A stretch of 64,000 bases of DNA from UMGS1532 sp045542355 (GCA_045542355.1 JAZQKX010000036.1:34066-98065); one strand, 5' to 3'; shown: positions 17,521-26,267, numbered from the stretch's first letter. Numbers and translations: made by a program. Notes: generated from the letters alone by a model not told the origin.

Positions 17521-18273
17521 ATGTTTAAATATTACGACGAATTGCTGAAGCTTCTGGAGCCCTTTTTCAAAGAGGTTGGATTCACCGCACAGGACGGCGG
17601 AATCTTCCTGCGGGACGGCTTTGCTGCCAAGATAGATTATAACGAGGAAGCTTCGGTTTTAGAGCTAAAGGGAGCTAAGCCTCAGGAGGGTGAACAGTTA
17701 GATTTCATCACCCTTTCTCAATATCTTTTCGACGAGAGCCACACCCAGCGCGACCTTAAATCGGTTGCTATAGATTTCGAGGAGACCTTACGCTCCGAGT
17801 TGGGTGCAAAGAGGGCGGTTAAATCCACCGCTAAGGTCGCCATGCCCACAAAAGCGGGTGTTGGAGAAACTCCCACTATCGAGGCTTTCACCAAGGTTTT
17901 CCTTGATATATGCCCTGTCTACCGTGACGCATATAAGGAAATGATGACCGAAATCGGCTCTTTCCTTTATGTGGAATTTTATAAAAAGTACGGCGTTGAG
18001 CGTATGCTGGAGTTGGCGCGTGGTGGCAAGGAGACCGAAAAGGCACTGGGTAAATTCCTCAACTTCCTCAACAAATTCTATGTTGAGGGTGACAAGAGCG
18101 TTGTTGCAACCGTTACAACCGTTATCTTCGGCGGTGCTTTCTATAATGAGGTTGAGCTTTACAAAACTGTGGTAGAGCCAAAACTCGAGGGTTTCACTTA
18201 TCTCTCAAAGGCGGCAACCGCTTCGGTGGAATATGCCTCTAAGAATAAGAAGCTTCAGGCAATTTTCCAATAA
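17521..18273 (+). CDS. Conserved hypothetical cytoplasmic protein
   Basis: A 250-residue soluble, acidic protein that I do not recognise. It begins MFKYYDELLKLLEPFFKEVG. The first ~100 residues look like an alpha/beta domain (GIFLRDGFAAKIDYNEE, SVLELKGAKP). The rest, after a basic linker, is mostly helical (FLDICPVYRDAYKEMMTEIGSFLYVEFYKKYG). ATG 17521 has GGAG 8 bases upstream; a GTG three codons earlier is the alternative. No signal peptide or membrane segment. It has its own promoter and a strong hairpin terminator, so it is probably monocistronic. Confidence 0.75.
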   Translation: MFKYYDELLKLLEPFFKEVGFTAQDGGIFLRDGFAAKIDYNEEASVLELKGAKPQEGEQLDFITLSQYLFDESHTQRDLKSVAIDFEETLRSELGAKRAVKSTAKVAMPTKAGVGETPTIEAFTKVFLDICPVYRDAYKEMMTEIGSFLYVEFYKKYGVERMLELARGGKETEKALGKFLNFLNKFYVEGDKSVVATVTTVIFGGAFYNEVELYKTVVEPKLEGFTYLSKAATASVEYASKNKKLQAIFQ

Positions 18274-18307
18274 ACTATAATATTAACGCAGTAATTATGA
18301 AGACCAA

Positions 18308-18345
18308 CCCCCTCATATACTTTATGTATGTGAGGGGGATTTTTT
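18308..18345 (+). terminator. Terminator hairpin abutting the antiporter start codon
   Basis: Arms CCCCCTCATATAC (18308-18320) and GTATGTGAGGGGG (18326-18338) with a TTTAT loop, one G-T pair, followed by six T. The GTG start of the next gene follows immediately. The GAGGGGG in the 3' arm is the only ribosome-site-like sequence for that gene. Confidence 0.8.
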
Positions 18346-19296
18346 GTGGAAACCTTTGGTATTGCGCTATGTATTATATTTGGACTTATACTCATAGTTA
18401 AGGGCGGGGATGCCTTTGTGGGCGCCGCGGGGTTCATTGCCGAGGTATCGGGCATACCGAAATTTATCGTAGGAGCCACGGTGGTAAGCCTTGCCACAAC
18501 CCTCCCCGAATTGCTGGTTTCCCTCATTGCCGCCACTAAAGGGGAGACCGAAATGGCGGTGGGTAATGCTGTGGGGTCTGTGACGGCGAACATGGGACTT
18601 ATTTTAAGCCTAGCCTTTATTTTAATGGTGGCGGAAATTAAGCGCCGTGAGTATTTTTTCAAATCCTTTTTGCTTATTTTGTCGGCGGTGGTAACCCTGA
18701 TTTGCGGAATCAAGGGCGCCGTGACCCCGATTTTTTCGTCAGTTCTTCTCGTTATTTTTGCCCTCTTTATCTTTGACAATATCCGCGGTGGAATAGGAGC
18801 CTTGGGGGAGGGAACAGGGGAAACGGAAGCCCTCACAAAAAGAGAGCTTATAAAAAATATAGCCACCTTTATTTTCGGCGCAGCGGCTATAACCTTAGGT
18901 GCTGAGCTATTGGTGGATAAGGGCAAAATTCTGGCGGTAGATATTTTAGGGGTCAGCGAAAAGACGGTGGCGGTAACCCTTATCGCGGTGGGCACATCAC
19001 TGCCCGAACTTGCCACCACCCTCACCGCTGTCTGTAAAAAGCAATTTTCCCTCACGGCTGGTAACGTAATCGGGGCTAATATAATCGACCTCACCCTTAT
19101 AATGCCACTATGCTCTATAGTTTCGGGAAAGTCGTTATCAATTCACCAAAGCTTTGCCCGAGTTGACCTTGTCTGTTGTCTTGTTATGACCCTTATTGCC
19201 CTTGTACCCACCCTTATAATGAAAAAAACCAGCAGAGCCACGGGTGTCATTCTGCTGGTGATGTATGTAATATATATAGTTTTAGCAAGTGCATGA
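18346..19296 (+). CDS. Sodium/calcium exchanger-type antiporter (CaCA family, YrbG-like)
   Basis: A 316-residue, ten-helix membrane protein with two inverted repeats. The alpha-motifs are GATVVSLATTLPELLVSLIAA with GNAVGSVTANMGL in the first half, and LIAVGTSLPELATTLTAV with GNVIGANIIDLTL in the second. These Glu and Asn/Ser-rich segments form the ion site. The family exchanges Ca2+ (or a similar cation) for Na+ or H+. The GTG start directly follows a hairpin with T-run whose 3' arm carries the ribosome-site-like GAGGGGG. Confidence 0.92.
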   Translation: METFGIALCIIFGLILIVKGGDAFVGAAGFIAEVSGIPKFIVGATVVSLATTLPELLVSLIAATKGETEMAVGNAVGSVTANMGLILSLAFILMVAEIKRREYFFKSFLLILSAVVTLICGIKGAVTPIFSSVLLVIFALFIFDNIRGGIGALGEGTGETEALTKRELIKNIATFIFGAAAITLGAELLVDKGKILAVDILGVSEKTVAVTLIAVGTSLPELATTLTAVCKKQFSLTAGNVIGANIIDLTLIMPLCSIVSGKSLSIHQSFARVDLVCCLVMTLIALVPTLIMKKTSRATGVILLVMYVIYIVLASA

Positions 19297-19302
19297 CAAC
19301 AA

Positions 19303-19357
19303 AGAGATGACAGACAGCACACATTCGTTATCTGTCATCTGACATCTGTCGTCTGTT
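19303..19357 (-). repeat. Degenerate ATCTGTC-type repeats downstream of rnpB
   Basis: The stretch is built from variants of GATGACAGA and ATCTGTC, including a 9-base inverted pair GATGACAGA/TCTGTCATC. It resembles the ATCTAACATCTAATATC tract of the intergenic repeat at 36941-37090. It lies just downstream of the RNase P RNA 3' end. Confidence 0.4.
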
Positions 19358-19693
19358 ATCGGTAAGCAGTAAGCCGAGTTCTGTCATTGGGACGACCATC
19401 TATCTCGACTGTACATTGCTGCACAGCTCCAGCCACTTTTCAAGACACGCCGGACAAGCGTATAGTCTTACTTAGTGTTGCTCCGAATAGGGTTTACAGA
19501 CCCCCCATGTTACCATGGGACGTGGTGAGCTCTTACCTCGCCTTTCCACCCTTACCCAAGAAAACTTGGGCGGTATATCTCTGTTGCACTCTCCCTGAGG
19601 TTACCCTCGGCGGCCGTTAGCCGTTATTCTGTCCTGCGGAGCTCGGACTTTCCTCACATAAAAATTTATGCGCGGCCGTCAAGCTTACCGATA
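19358..19693 (-). ncRNA. rnpB: RNase P RNA (class A)
   Basis: Read on the minus strand the region has the universal features of bacterial RNase P RNA: GAGGAAAGTCCGAGCTCC near the 5' end, CAGGACAGAATAACGGCTAA, AGGGAGAGTGCAACAGAGA and GGTAAGGGTGGAAAGGCGAG in the middle, GGGTCTGTAAACCC, and the 3' block GACAGAACTCGGCTTACTG closing with GGTAAG...CTTACC pairing of the two ends. Ends are estimated from that closing helix. It removes 5' leaders from pre-tRNAs. A 77-codon plus-strand frame inside it is not a gene. Confidence 0.96.
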
Positions 19694-19771
19694 TTTAGAT
19701 GATACCACAATCGCCGCTCCATTTCAAGCGGAAAATTTCTGCATAATTCTGCATATTTATGCGAAATCACC

Positions 19772-19800
19772 TTGACCTTAGCACTTTAGTGTGTTAAAAT
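19772..19800 (+). promoter_or_regulatory. Promoter of the sodium:solute symporter gene
   Basis: TTGACC at 19772-19777, 17-base spacer, TAAAAT at 19795-19800, 33 bases before the start codon. A short inverted repeat (CACTTTAGTG) lies in the spacer. Confidence 0.75.
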
Positions 19801-19833
19801 ACCGTTATACTTTTAAACTACAAGGTGATACAA

Positions 19834-21381
19834 ATGTTGTTGAAAATACTAATGCTGGTGGTTTTCTTTGGTATAATGTTGGGCGTTGGCCTCTATTGCC
19901 GCAAGAATTCCACCGATGTAAACGGCTTTGTTCTGGGTGGACGCTCGGTAGGTCCTTGGCTCACCGCCTTTGCCTACGGCACCTCCTATTTCTCTGCCGT
20001 TATATTTGTCGGCTATGCGGGTCAGTTTGGCTGGAAGTTCGGTATCGCCTCCACCTGGATTGGTATTGGCAACGCCCTTCTCGGCTCACTCCTTGCATGG
20101 ATTGTGCTGGGTCGTAGAACAAGGCTGATGAGTCAGCATTTAGAAAGCGCCACCATGCCAGAATTCTTTGGCAAAAGATATGTCAGCCCCGCTTTAAAAA
20201 TTGCCGCGTCTTTAATAGTTTTCGTTTTCCTTATACCTTATACCGCCTCTCTTTATAACGGACTTTCCCGTCTTTTCTCCATGGCATTCCCCGGAATTGA
20301 CTATTCGGTCTGCGTAATCGTTATGGCGGTGCTGACAGGTATCTATGTTATCGCGGGCGGCTATATGGCAACCGCAATAAACGACTTCATTCAGGGCATT
20401 ATCATGATTGTTGGCATTGTGTTGGTAATCGGCGCTGTGCTTTCGGGTAACGGTGGATTCACCGAAGCCCTGAACGGACTTGCCGAAATCAAAACAGAGG
20501 GAACCGCCCCCGGCGCTTTCAACTCCTTCTTCGGCCCCGACCCCTTGAATCTTCTCTTTGTTGTTGTGCTTACCTCTCTGGGCACTTGGGGACTTCCCCA
20601 GATGGTGCAGAAGTTCTACGCTATCAAGAGCGAAAAGGATATCAATAAGGGCACAATCATTTCCACGGTCTTCGCCATCATTGTTGCAGGCGGTTGCTAC
20701 TTCCTCGGTGGATTCGGCAGACTTTTCAGCGATAAATTGGCAGTTGATTCTGCCACAGGCATCCCCGCGGGTGGCTTTGACTCAATCATCCCAACAATGC
20801 TTGAGGGACTTCCCGATATTCTTATCGGCGTAGTTATCGTGCTGGTGCTTTCGGCATCCATGTCCACCCTCTCAAGCCTTGTTCTGGCATCCAGCTCCAC
20901 CCTGACGCTCGACCTTATCAAGGACCATGTGGTTAAGAATATGAGCCAGAAAAAGCAGGTGTTCATCATGAGGGTTCTCATTGTGGTGTTCATCGTAATT
21001 TCTGCCGTAATCGCCCTCAATAAGGATAAGCTGGGCTACATTGCCGATATGATGGGCATTTCATGGGGCGCTCTTGCGGGTGCTTTCTTAGCGCCTTTCC
21101 TCTACGGCCTCTATTGGAAGAAGACCACCAAGGCTTCTGTTTGGGCAAGTTTCATTTTCGGCGCGGGAATTATGATTCTCAATATGTTCTTCCGCGGCAG
21201 CTTCCCCGCAATTCTCCAATCCCCCATCAACAGCGGTGTAATCGCAATGCTGGGCGGTCTTGTAATCGTTCCAGTTGTGAGCCTTATCAGCCCCAAACCC
21301 CAAAAAGAAACCCTGGAGGATATGTTCTCCTGCTATCAAAAACAAGTTACAGTTAAATCCAAGGAATCCTTGGGAGAATAA
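19834..21381 (+). CDS. Sodium:solute symporter (SSS family)
   Basis: A 515-residue protein with about 13 membrane helices of the LeuT-fold SSS family. Visible hallmarks are VNGFVLGGRSVGPWLTAFAYG near the N-terminus, a GxYVIAGGYMATAINDFIQG segment (the family's usual G-G-x-x-A-V-x-x-T-D-x-x-Q), and ASMSTLSSLVLASSSTLTLD, which contains the Na2-site Ser/Thr. It imports a solute, perhaps proline, pantothenate or a sugar, with Na+; the substrate cannot be told. ATG 19834 is placed behind AAGGTGATACAA. A strong terminator follows. Confidence 0.92.
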   Translation: MLLKILMLVVFFGIMLGVGLYCRKNSTDVNGFVLGGRSVGPWLTAFAYGTSYFSAVIFVGYAGQFGWKFGIASTWIGIGNALLGSLLAWIVLGRRTRLMSQHLESATMPEFFGKRYVSPALKIAASLIVFVFLIPYTASLYNGLSRLFSMAFPGIDYSVCVIVMAVLTGIYVIAGGYMATAINDFIQGIIMIVGIVLVIGAVLSGNGGFTEALNGLAEIKTEGTAPGAFNSFFGPDPLNLLFVVVLTSLGTWGLPQMVQKFYAIKSEKDINKGTIISTVFAIIVAGGCYFLGGFGRLFSDKLAVDSATGIPAGGFDSIIPTMLEGLPDILIGVVIVLVLSASMSTLSSLVLASSSTLTLDLIKDHVVKNMSQKKQVFIMRVLIVVFIVISAVIALNKDKLGYIADMMGISWGALAGAFLAPFLYGLYWKKTTKASVWASFIFGAGIMILNMFFRGSFPAILQSPINSGVIAMLGGLVIVPVVSLISPKPQKETLEDMFSCYQKQVTVKSKESLGE

Positions 21382-21405
21382 ATTTAACACAACTAATCAG
21401 ATTCA

Positions 21406-21434
21406 GCGCGTGAGCTTCGGCTTACGCGCTTTTT
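21406..21434 (+). terminator. Rho-independent terminator of the symporter gene
   Basis: Stem GCGCGTGAGC (21406-21415) / GCTTACGCGC (21420-21429) with a stable TTCG tetraloop and five T. Confidence 0.9.
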
Positions 21435-21485
21435 GTTGTCATAAATAATTAGAGTCGGAATATTTATTATGTAGGGGATGATGGA

Positions 21486-22979
21486 TTGAAGCATAAACTG
21501 TTTTTGAAAAACGCGGCAATTCTCACCGCGACCTCCATAATTTTGCGCACAGTGGGTATATTTTTCAGAATATGGATGTCAAACGCCATTGGCGCCGAGG
21601 GAATGGGACTCTATCAGCTTATAATTTCGGTATATGTATTCGCATCTACCTTTGCCTCAGGGGGAATTTCCACCGCTGTGACCCGAATGGTGTCTGAACT
21701 GCCCACAAGGGGAGCGGCTGTAAGAAAGATACTGAAACGCGCCGTTATGTTCACCCTGTTCATTGCATTTATCAGCATGGCGGTGATATATTTTGGCGCT
21801 GATATAATCGGCAGATATCTCATCTGTGACATGAGGGCGGTATCCGCCATTAAAATTCTCACCTTGGGACTTCCCTTTATGGGAATTTCGGCTGTGCTGA
21901 GGGGTTATCTGTTGTCTTGGCGCAATACCTCACTTGCCAGTTTATCCCAGCTCACAGAACAACTTGTGAGAATGGCGCTTATAATTCCCTTGGTGAGCAA
22001 GGTTTCCCATCTGGGATTGGAATATTCCACAGGCGCAATACTTTTTGGTGACACCATGGCAGAGGGGGCGGGATGCCTGTTTCTATGCCTTGCCTATAAA
22101 TTTGGAAAATTCCGCCCCACAAGGGACAAGGGCACACCGCAACCCGTTACCCGAAAGATGCTACATATAGCCACCCCGATTACCTTGGGGAAATACATAC
22201 ACACTGCTCTCAGAACGGCGGAAAATCTCCTTGTCCCCGCAAGGATTGCGGTGTTCAGCGGAAACAGGGAATCGTCTCTCGCGCAGTTTGGAATGTTAAA
22301 GGGAATGGCAATTCCCATCCTCTTTTTCCCCGCGTCCTTTCTCAATGCCTTTTCCACCCTGATGATACCCGAAATCAGCGAGTCGCGAAGTCAAGGAAAG
22401 ACCCTCAGGGTGCAGACCGCCACCGAAAAGTCCATTGGTGTCACCGTAACCGTGTCAACCCTCATCGGTGGTATATTCTTTATTTGCGGAGGAGATTTGG
22501 CGACCCTGCTTTATGACTCCCGCGAAACGGGACTTCTGATAACCGCCCTCGCTCCCTTGGTCCCATTTATGTATTTAGAGAGCGTTTGCGACGGAATTCT
22601 TAAAGGGCTTGACCAACAGGGTCACTCTTTTCTCTATAGCGTAATTGATTCGCTGTCGAGATTGGCTCTTATCTGGCTGTTCCTTGACGACTACGGTATG
22701 ACGGGCTTTCTCCTGATTATGGTCTACAGCAATCTGCTCACCTCTCTGCTTAACATCCGCAGACTGCTCAAGGTTACCGAGACCCCCGTAAAATATAAAA
22801 AATGGATAATCCATCCGCTTTTGTTTGTTGCTGTGGCGTGTATTCTCGGCTATCTTGCCATGTCCACCGCCGCCGCGCCGCTTCTTCGCGTGGTAATCGG
22901 GGGATGCACCACAGCAGTGGTTTATCTATGCCTCATGTTTATTTCGGGTGGGCTTAATATTTTAGATGGAATTTTTTAA
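21486..22979 (+). CDS. SpoVB-like flippase (MOP superfamily)
   Basis: A 497-residue membrane protein with about 14 helices. It begins HKLFLKNAAILTATSIILRT and has FRIWMSNAIGAEGMGLYQLI and the TFASGGISTAVTRMVSE segment typical of stage V sporulation protein B and related lipid II or oligosaccharide flippases. In endospore formers SpoVB is needed for spore cortex synthesis. The next gene (LysM-GH18) is also of spore-cortex type, which supports a sporulation or envelope role. It starts at TTG with AGGGGATG upstream. Confidence 0.88.
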   Translation: MKHKLFLKNAAILTATSIILRTVGIFFRIWMSNAIGAEGMGLYQLIISVYVFASTFASGGISTAVTRMVSELPTRGAAVRKILKRAVMFTLFIAFISMAVIYFGADIIGRYLICDMRAVSAIKILTLGLPFMGISAVLRGYLLSWRNTSLASLSQLTEQLVRMALIIPLVSKVSHLGLEYSTGAILFGDTMAEGAGCLFLCLAYKFGKFRPTRDKGTPQPVTRKMLHIATPITLGKYIHTALRTAENLLVPARIAVFSGNRESSLAQFGMLKGMAIPILFFPASFLNAFSTLMIPEISESRSQGKTLRVQTATEKSIGVTVTVSTLIGGIFFICGGDLATLLYDSRETGLLITALAPLVPFMYLESVCDGILKGLDQQGHSFLYSVIDSLSRLALIWLFLDDYGMTGFLLIMVYSNLLTSLLNIRRLLKVTETPVKYKKWIIHPLLFVAVACILGYLAMSTAAAPLLRVVIGGCTTAVVYLCLMFISGGLNILDGIF

Positions 22980-23014
22980 ATGATTGTGAGTATTTTAAAG
23001 TGGAGGTAATGTAA

Positions 23015-24292
23015 ATGATAATCTACAGAACAAAAAAAGGGGACTCCCTATTCAGTCTGGCGCAGAGATACGGTACCACCGTGGCTGAGCTGGAACGGCT
23101 GAATAATCTGGGTAACATTAGCTATCTGCCCGAGGGGGTTGCTCTAATCATACCCTCAGAGGGGGGAGTCTATCGGGTGAAAAGGGGAGACTCTCTCTAT
23201 TCAATCGCTCTGCAGTATGGACTCACCGTGGAGGAGCTTTTGAAACTTAACCCAAATCTCCGCCCACCCTACACAATCTATCCCGACCAGTATATCAATG
23301 TACCGGGGAGTCAGCCCAGCAGAACTATAGACGTAAACGGCTATTGCTACTCCTACATATCCTCTGAAAACTTAGAGATAGCCCTGCCTTATCTTACCTA
23401 TCTTTCGATTTTCAGCTATAATATTATGCCCGACGGCAGACTTAGAGGCATCGACGACCAGCGTATCATAGACGCCGCAAGGGCGCAAAATGTGGCGCCT
23501 TTAATGGTGGTGGCAAATCTCAACGAGGAGGAGGCTTTTGATTCCGAACTTGCCAAACGCTTCCTCAGAAACGATGTGGCTCAGCGGAATTTTATAAATG
23601 GAATTCCAAATTATCTCAAACAAAAGGGCTATATGGGAATTAACCTTGACTTTGAATATGTCTATGCCGAAAACCGCGAGGACTATAATGTCTTTATGTG
23701 CAATCTGGGCGAGAGACTCAACCGCGAGGGGCTGATTTTAACCACCGCTTTGGCTCCCAAAAGCTCGGATAACCAATCGGGAATTCTCTTTGAGGGTCAC
23801 GACTACCGCCGACTGGGGGAATGTTGCGACTGGATAATGCTCATGACCTACGACTGGGGTTATGCCGCAGGGCCACCCCTTGCGGTGTCTCCCCTTAACG
23901 AGGTGGAAAAGGTGGTACGCTATGCCACCACAGTAATACCACCCGATAAGCTTTTGCTGGGACTTCCCAATTATGCCTACGATTGGACCTTGCCCTACCG
24001 TTCGGGCACAAGGGCGAAATATCTGAAGCTTCGGGATGTTCCCCAGTATGCCGCCGACAGGGGAGCCGTGATAAAATTCGACTCCACCGCCGCCACGCCC
24101 TATTTTAACTATAGGGATGAGCGGGGCAGGGAGCATGTGGTGTGGTACGACGATGCCGAAAGCTGGAGCGCAAAGCTGAGGCTTGTAGAGGAATACGACC
24201 TGCGCGGAGTGGGTATCTGGACCATGGATAACCCCTTTATACCGGGGCTGGAAGCAATCGCCAATATGTATAATATAAGAAAAGTTTTGTAA
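23015..24292 (+). CDS. LysM-GH18 protein, SleL/YaaH-like (spore cortex lytic type)
   Basis: A 425-residue protein with two LysM domains (about 3-50 and 51-96; YRTKKGDSLFSLAQRYGTTV and YRVKRGDSLYSIALQYGLTV) followed by a glycoside hydrolase family 18 barrel. The catalytic strand is GYMGINLDFEYV with the expected Glu; WIMLMTYDWGY is a second conserved strand. No signal peptide is visible, as in SleL/YaaH, which are deposited in the spore from the mother cell. It would act on cortex fragments as an N-acetylglucosaminidase. A GGAGG site precedes ATG 23015, and a terminator follows the stop. Confidence 0.9.
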   Translation: MIIYRTKKGDSLFSLAQRYGTTVAELERLNNLGNISYLPEGVALIIPSEGGVYRVKRGDSLYSIALQYGLTVEELLKLNPNLRPPYTIYPDQYINVPGSQPSRTIDVNGYCYSYISSENLEIALPYLTYLSIFSYNIMPDGRLRGIDDQRIIDAARAQNVAPLMVVANLNEEEAFDSELAKRFLRNDVAQRNFINGIPNYLKQKGYMGINLDFEYVYAENREDYNVFMCNLGERLNREGLILTTALAPKSSDNQSGILFEGHDYRRLGECCDWIMLMTYDWGYAAGPPLAVSPLNEVEKVVRYATTVIPPDKLLLGLPNYAYDWTLPYRSGTRAKYLKLRDVPQYAADRGAVIKFDSTAATPYFNYRDERGREHVVWYDDAESWSAKLRLVEEYDLRGVGIWTMDNPFIPGLEAIANMYNIRKVL

Positions 24293-24298
24293 ATCAAC

Positions 24299-24331
24299 AA
24301 AACCCACTGAGAATTCCTCTCGGTGGGTTTT
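24299..24331 (+). terminator. Terminator of the LysM-GH18 gene
   Basis: Stem AAAACCCACTGAGA / TCTCGGTGGGTTTT around an ATTCC loop, one T-G pair; the T-run is formed by the 3' arm. Confidence 0.85.
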
Positions 24332-24409
24332 AATCGGCTCTATTGATTTTTGGCGGAGAATTTGGTAGAATATGTTGTAGCTACTAAACATAGAAAGGAA
24401 GTGTCAGCG

Positions 24410-25684
24410 GTGACTACACCCTTAGCCGATAAAGTCCGCCCGGGAAGTATTGAGGAAATCGTGGGTCAGCGTCATCTGTTAGCAGAGGGCAAGGCTCTGA
24501 GAGCCATAATAGACAGCGGAAAAATTCCCAATATGATTTTCTACGGCCCATCGGGTGTTGGCAAGACCACCGTTGCCCGTATGATTGCCGAAAAAAGCGG
24601 AATGAGGCTCCATAAGCTCAACTGTACTACCGCATCCACCGCCGATATCAAAGAGGTGGTGTCGGAAATCGGCACCGTTGCGGGGCTTGAGGGCATCCTT
24701 TTATATTTAGATGAGATTCAGTATTTTAACAAAAAGCAACAACAGATTCTCCTTGAATATATAGAATCGGGCGCCATCACACTGGTGGCATCCACCACCG
24801 AAAACCCTTATTTTTATGTATATAACGCTATACTCTCCCGCTCCACCGTGTTTGAATTCAAACAGGTAGAGCCTACGGAAATCATCCCCGCTGTGATGAG
24901 AGCGGCAAAAATCCTCGGCGAGGAATTATCTGCCGAGGTGATACTGTCCGACGAGGTCGCGAAAAGAATTGTAACAGGTTGCGGAGGAGATGTGCGAAAG
25001 GCAATCAACGCTGTGGAGCTTTGCGCCCTTGCCACAAAAAATATTGACGGTGTGATAGAGGTCTCTCTCGATACCGCCGACCAGCTTTCCCAGAGAAGCG
25101 CCATGCGATACGACCGAGAGGGCGACGATCACTACGATATTGTGTCGGCATATCAAAAGTCTATGCGTGGCTCCGACCCCGACGCGGCTCTGCACTATCT
25201 TGCAAGACTTTTGGAAGCGGGGGATTTGCCCTCCGCCTGCCGCAGACTTATGGTCTGCGCCGCCGAGGATGTGGGCCTTGCGTATCCCCAGATATTGCCC
25301 ATAGTAAACGCGGCGGTGGATATCGCCAACAAGGTGGGGCTCCCCGAGGCGCAGATACCCTTGGCAGATGCCGTCATCATGGTGGCAACCGCTCCCAAAT
25401 CCAATTCGGGCCACGACGCTATTGCCGCCGCCATGGCGGATATAAGAGCGGGAAAAACGGGCCCTGTGCCAAGGCAACTCCAGAATAAGCATTTCGACGG
25501 AGAGGATGCCACGGTCAAGGGTCAGCATTATCTCTATCCCCATGTATACCCCGACCATTATGTTAAGCAGAATTATCTCCCCGAAAATCTTCGGGATGTG
25601 AAATATTATGAATACGGCGACAATAAGAACGAGCAAAGCTTCAAGGCATATTGGGACGGCATAAAGAAAAACAGAAACAAATAA
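24410..25684 (+). CDS. rarA: Replication-associated recombination protein A (RarA/MgsA AAA+ ATPase)
   Basis: A 424-residue clamp-loader-like ATPase that acts at stalled replication forks. It starts DKVRPGSIEEIVGQRHLL, has Walker A GPSGVGKTT, Walker B LYLDEIQYFNK, sensor 1 TTENPYF, and the arginine-finger region LSRSTVFEF. The C-terminal part contains DPDAALHYLARLLEAGDLP and AAEDVGLA(Y)PQ, characteristic of RarA. I use GTG 24410 with AAAGGA about 10 bases upstream; the frame extends 20 codons further up without support. A hairpin follows. Confidence 0.93.
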   Translation: MTTPLADKVRPGSIEEIVGQRHLLAEGKALRAIIDSGKIPNMIFYGPSGVGKTTVARMIAEKSGMRLHKLNCTTASTADIKEVVSEIGTVAGLEGILLYLDEIQYFNKKQQQILLEYIESGAITLVASTTENPYFYVYNAILSRSTVFEFKQVEPTEIIPAVMRAAKILGEELSAEVILSDEVAKRIVTGCGGDVRKAINAVELCALATKNIDGVIEVSLDTADQLSQRSAMRYDREGDDHYDIVSAYQKSMRGSDPDAALHYLARLLEAGDLPSACRRLMVCAAEDVGLAYPQILPIVNAAVDIANKVGLPEAQIPLADAVIMVATAPKSNSGHDAIAAAMADIRAGKTGPVPRQLQNKHFDGEDATVKGQHYLYPHVYPDHYVKQNYLPENLRDVKYYEYGDNKNEQSFKAYWDGIKKNRNK

Positions 25685-25692
25685 ACCAAGAA

Positions 25693-25722
25693 AAGCAGGT
25701 GTCTTAACTAAGGCACCTGCTT
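25693..25722 (+). terminator. Hairpin after rarA
   Basis: Arms AAGCAGGTG (25693-25701) and CACCTGCTT (25714-25722), plus an inner CTT/AAG pair. The following sequence is only weakly T-rich, so termination may be partial. Confidence 0.6.
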
Positions 25723-25883
25723 CGGTTTGGGGGCAGTTTTCAACCCCAACATATTTATTATAACACAAAACGACGGGAAGGTGTTAGTAGAAAATTTGGC
25801 TCAATTTTCGTGCAATTTGTCAATATACAAAACCCTTTTCCTCTGCTATAATAAAGACAACAAAAGGAAAGGAAACAGGACCA

Positions 25884-25922
25884 ATGAACAGATTAGAACC
25901 ACCTGAAAATTACCAAAAATAA
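25884..25922 (+). CDS. Possible 12-residue mini-ORF
   Basis: Encodes MNRLEPPENYQK. AAAGGA lies about 10 bases and AGGA 3 bases upstream. It is the first reading frame after the promoter at 25824-25852. Too short to be certain that it is translated. Confidence 0.3.
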   Translation: MNRLEPPENYQK

Positions 25923-26047
25923 ACGCAAAGGGGTGAGTCCAAAGTACAGTTTAATTTGAACCTGTGAAACAAATTTATAAGAAATAGGTGAGTCCGAAAG
26001 TTTAGTTAGTTTTGTTTAAAAGTAATAACACGAAAAAGGTGATTACA

Positions 26048-26074
26048 ATGTGGGAAAGGTTTACAAAGAATTGA
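26048..26074 (+). CDS. Possible 8-residue mini-ORF
   Basis: Encodes MWERFTKN behind AAAAAGGTGATTACA, one of the best ribosome sites in the window (it matches the anti-SD over AAGGTGAT). A GTG two codons before the ATG is in frame. Translation is likely given the site, but the function is unknown. Confidence 0.35.
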   Translation: MWERFTKN

Positions 26075-26197
26075 ATCGTTAAAAAAACACAAGCTTGATT
26101 CGGCTTTTTGGAATAGATAAGTTATAACGAAATGTTGTGATTCTGATGATTTGTAAATATAGAAACCAAACAAAATAAACTGAAAACGGTGATACCA

Positions 26198-26218
26198 ATG
26201 ATAAATGAAATAATATAG
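26198..26218 (+). CDS. Possible 6-residue mini-ORF at the terminator
   Basis: Encodes MINEII behind AAACGGTGATACCA. Its stop codon lies within the first bases of the terminator stem, so translation would touch the hairpin. Confidence 0.25.
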   Translation: MINEII

Positions 26219-26250
26219 TCCGACACGGTGAGTGCTGTGTCGGACTTTTT
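26217..26250 (+). terminator. Terminator between mini-ORF unit and phage module
   Basis: Perfect 10-bp stem AGTCCGACAC / GTGTCGGACT around GGTGAGTGCT, followed by T5 on the plus strand. It also lies 18 bases beyond the stop of the convergent phage gene at 26268 and could stop both strands, though the minus side is less T-rich. Confidence 0.85.
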
Positions 26251-26267
26251 GTATGTCTAAAGATAGG

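Larger units (their letters stand above)
25824..26252 (+). other. Short transcription unit with mini-ORFs, otherwise non-coding
   Basis: The 25685-26267 gap has no ordinary gene. It does have a promoter (TATACA at 25824-25829, 17-base spacer, extended -10 TGCTATAAT ending 25852) and a strong terminator at 26217-26250. Between them are several ribosome-site-like motifs of the form GGTGA: AAAGGGGTGAGTCC (from 25927), AATAGGTGAGTCC (from 25984), AAAAAGGTGATTACAATG (ending 26050) and AAACGGTGATACCAATG (ending 26200). ORFs of 12, 8 and 6 codons follow ATGs; two of the GGTGAGTCC copies have only GTG starts. The transcript would be about 390 nt. It could be a small RNA, a peptide-coding RNA, or a scar of deleted genes. 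Confidence 0.55.

Noticed and set aside
19387..19620. 77-codon plus-strand reading frame
   Set aside because: It lies wholly inside the RNase P RNA gene on the other strand.
24926..25768. 280-codon minus-strand frame opposite rarA
   Set aside because: It is a shadow of rarA, lacks a ribosome site and has no recognisable domain.
25685..26267. Attachment site or integrase remnant beside the phage module
   Set aside because: I found no tRNA, no integrase-like frame and no direct repeat matching the other side of the module.
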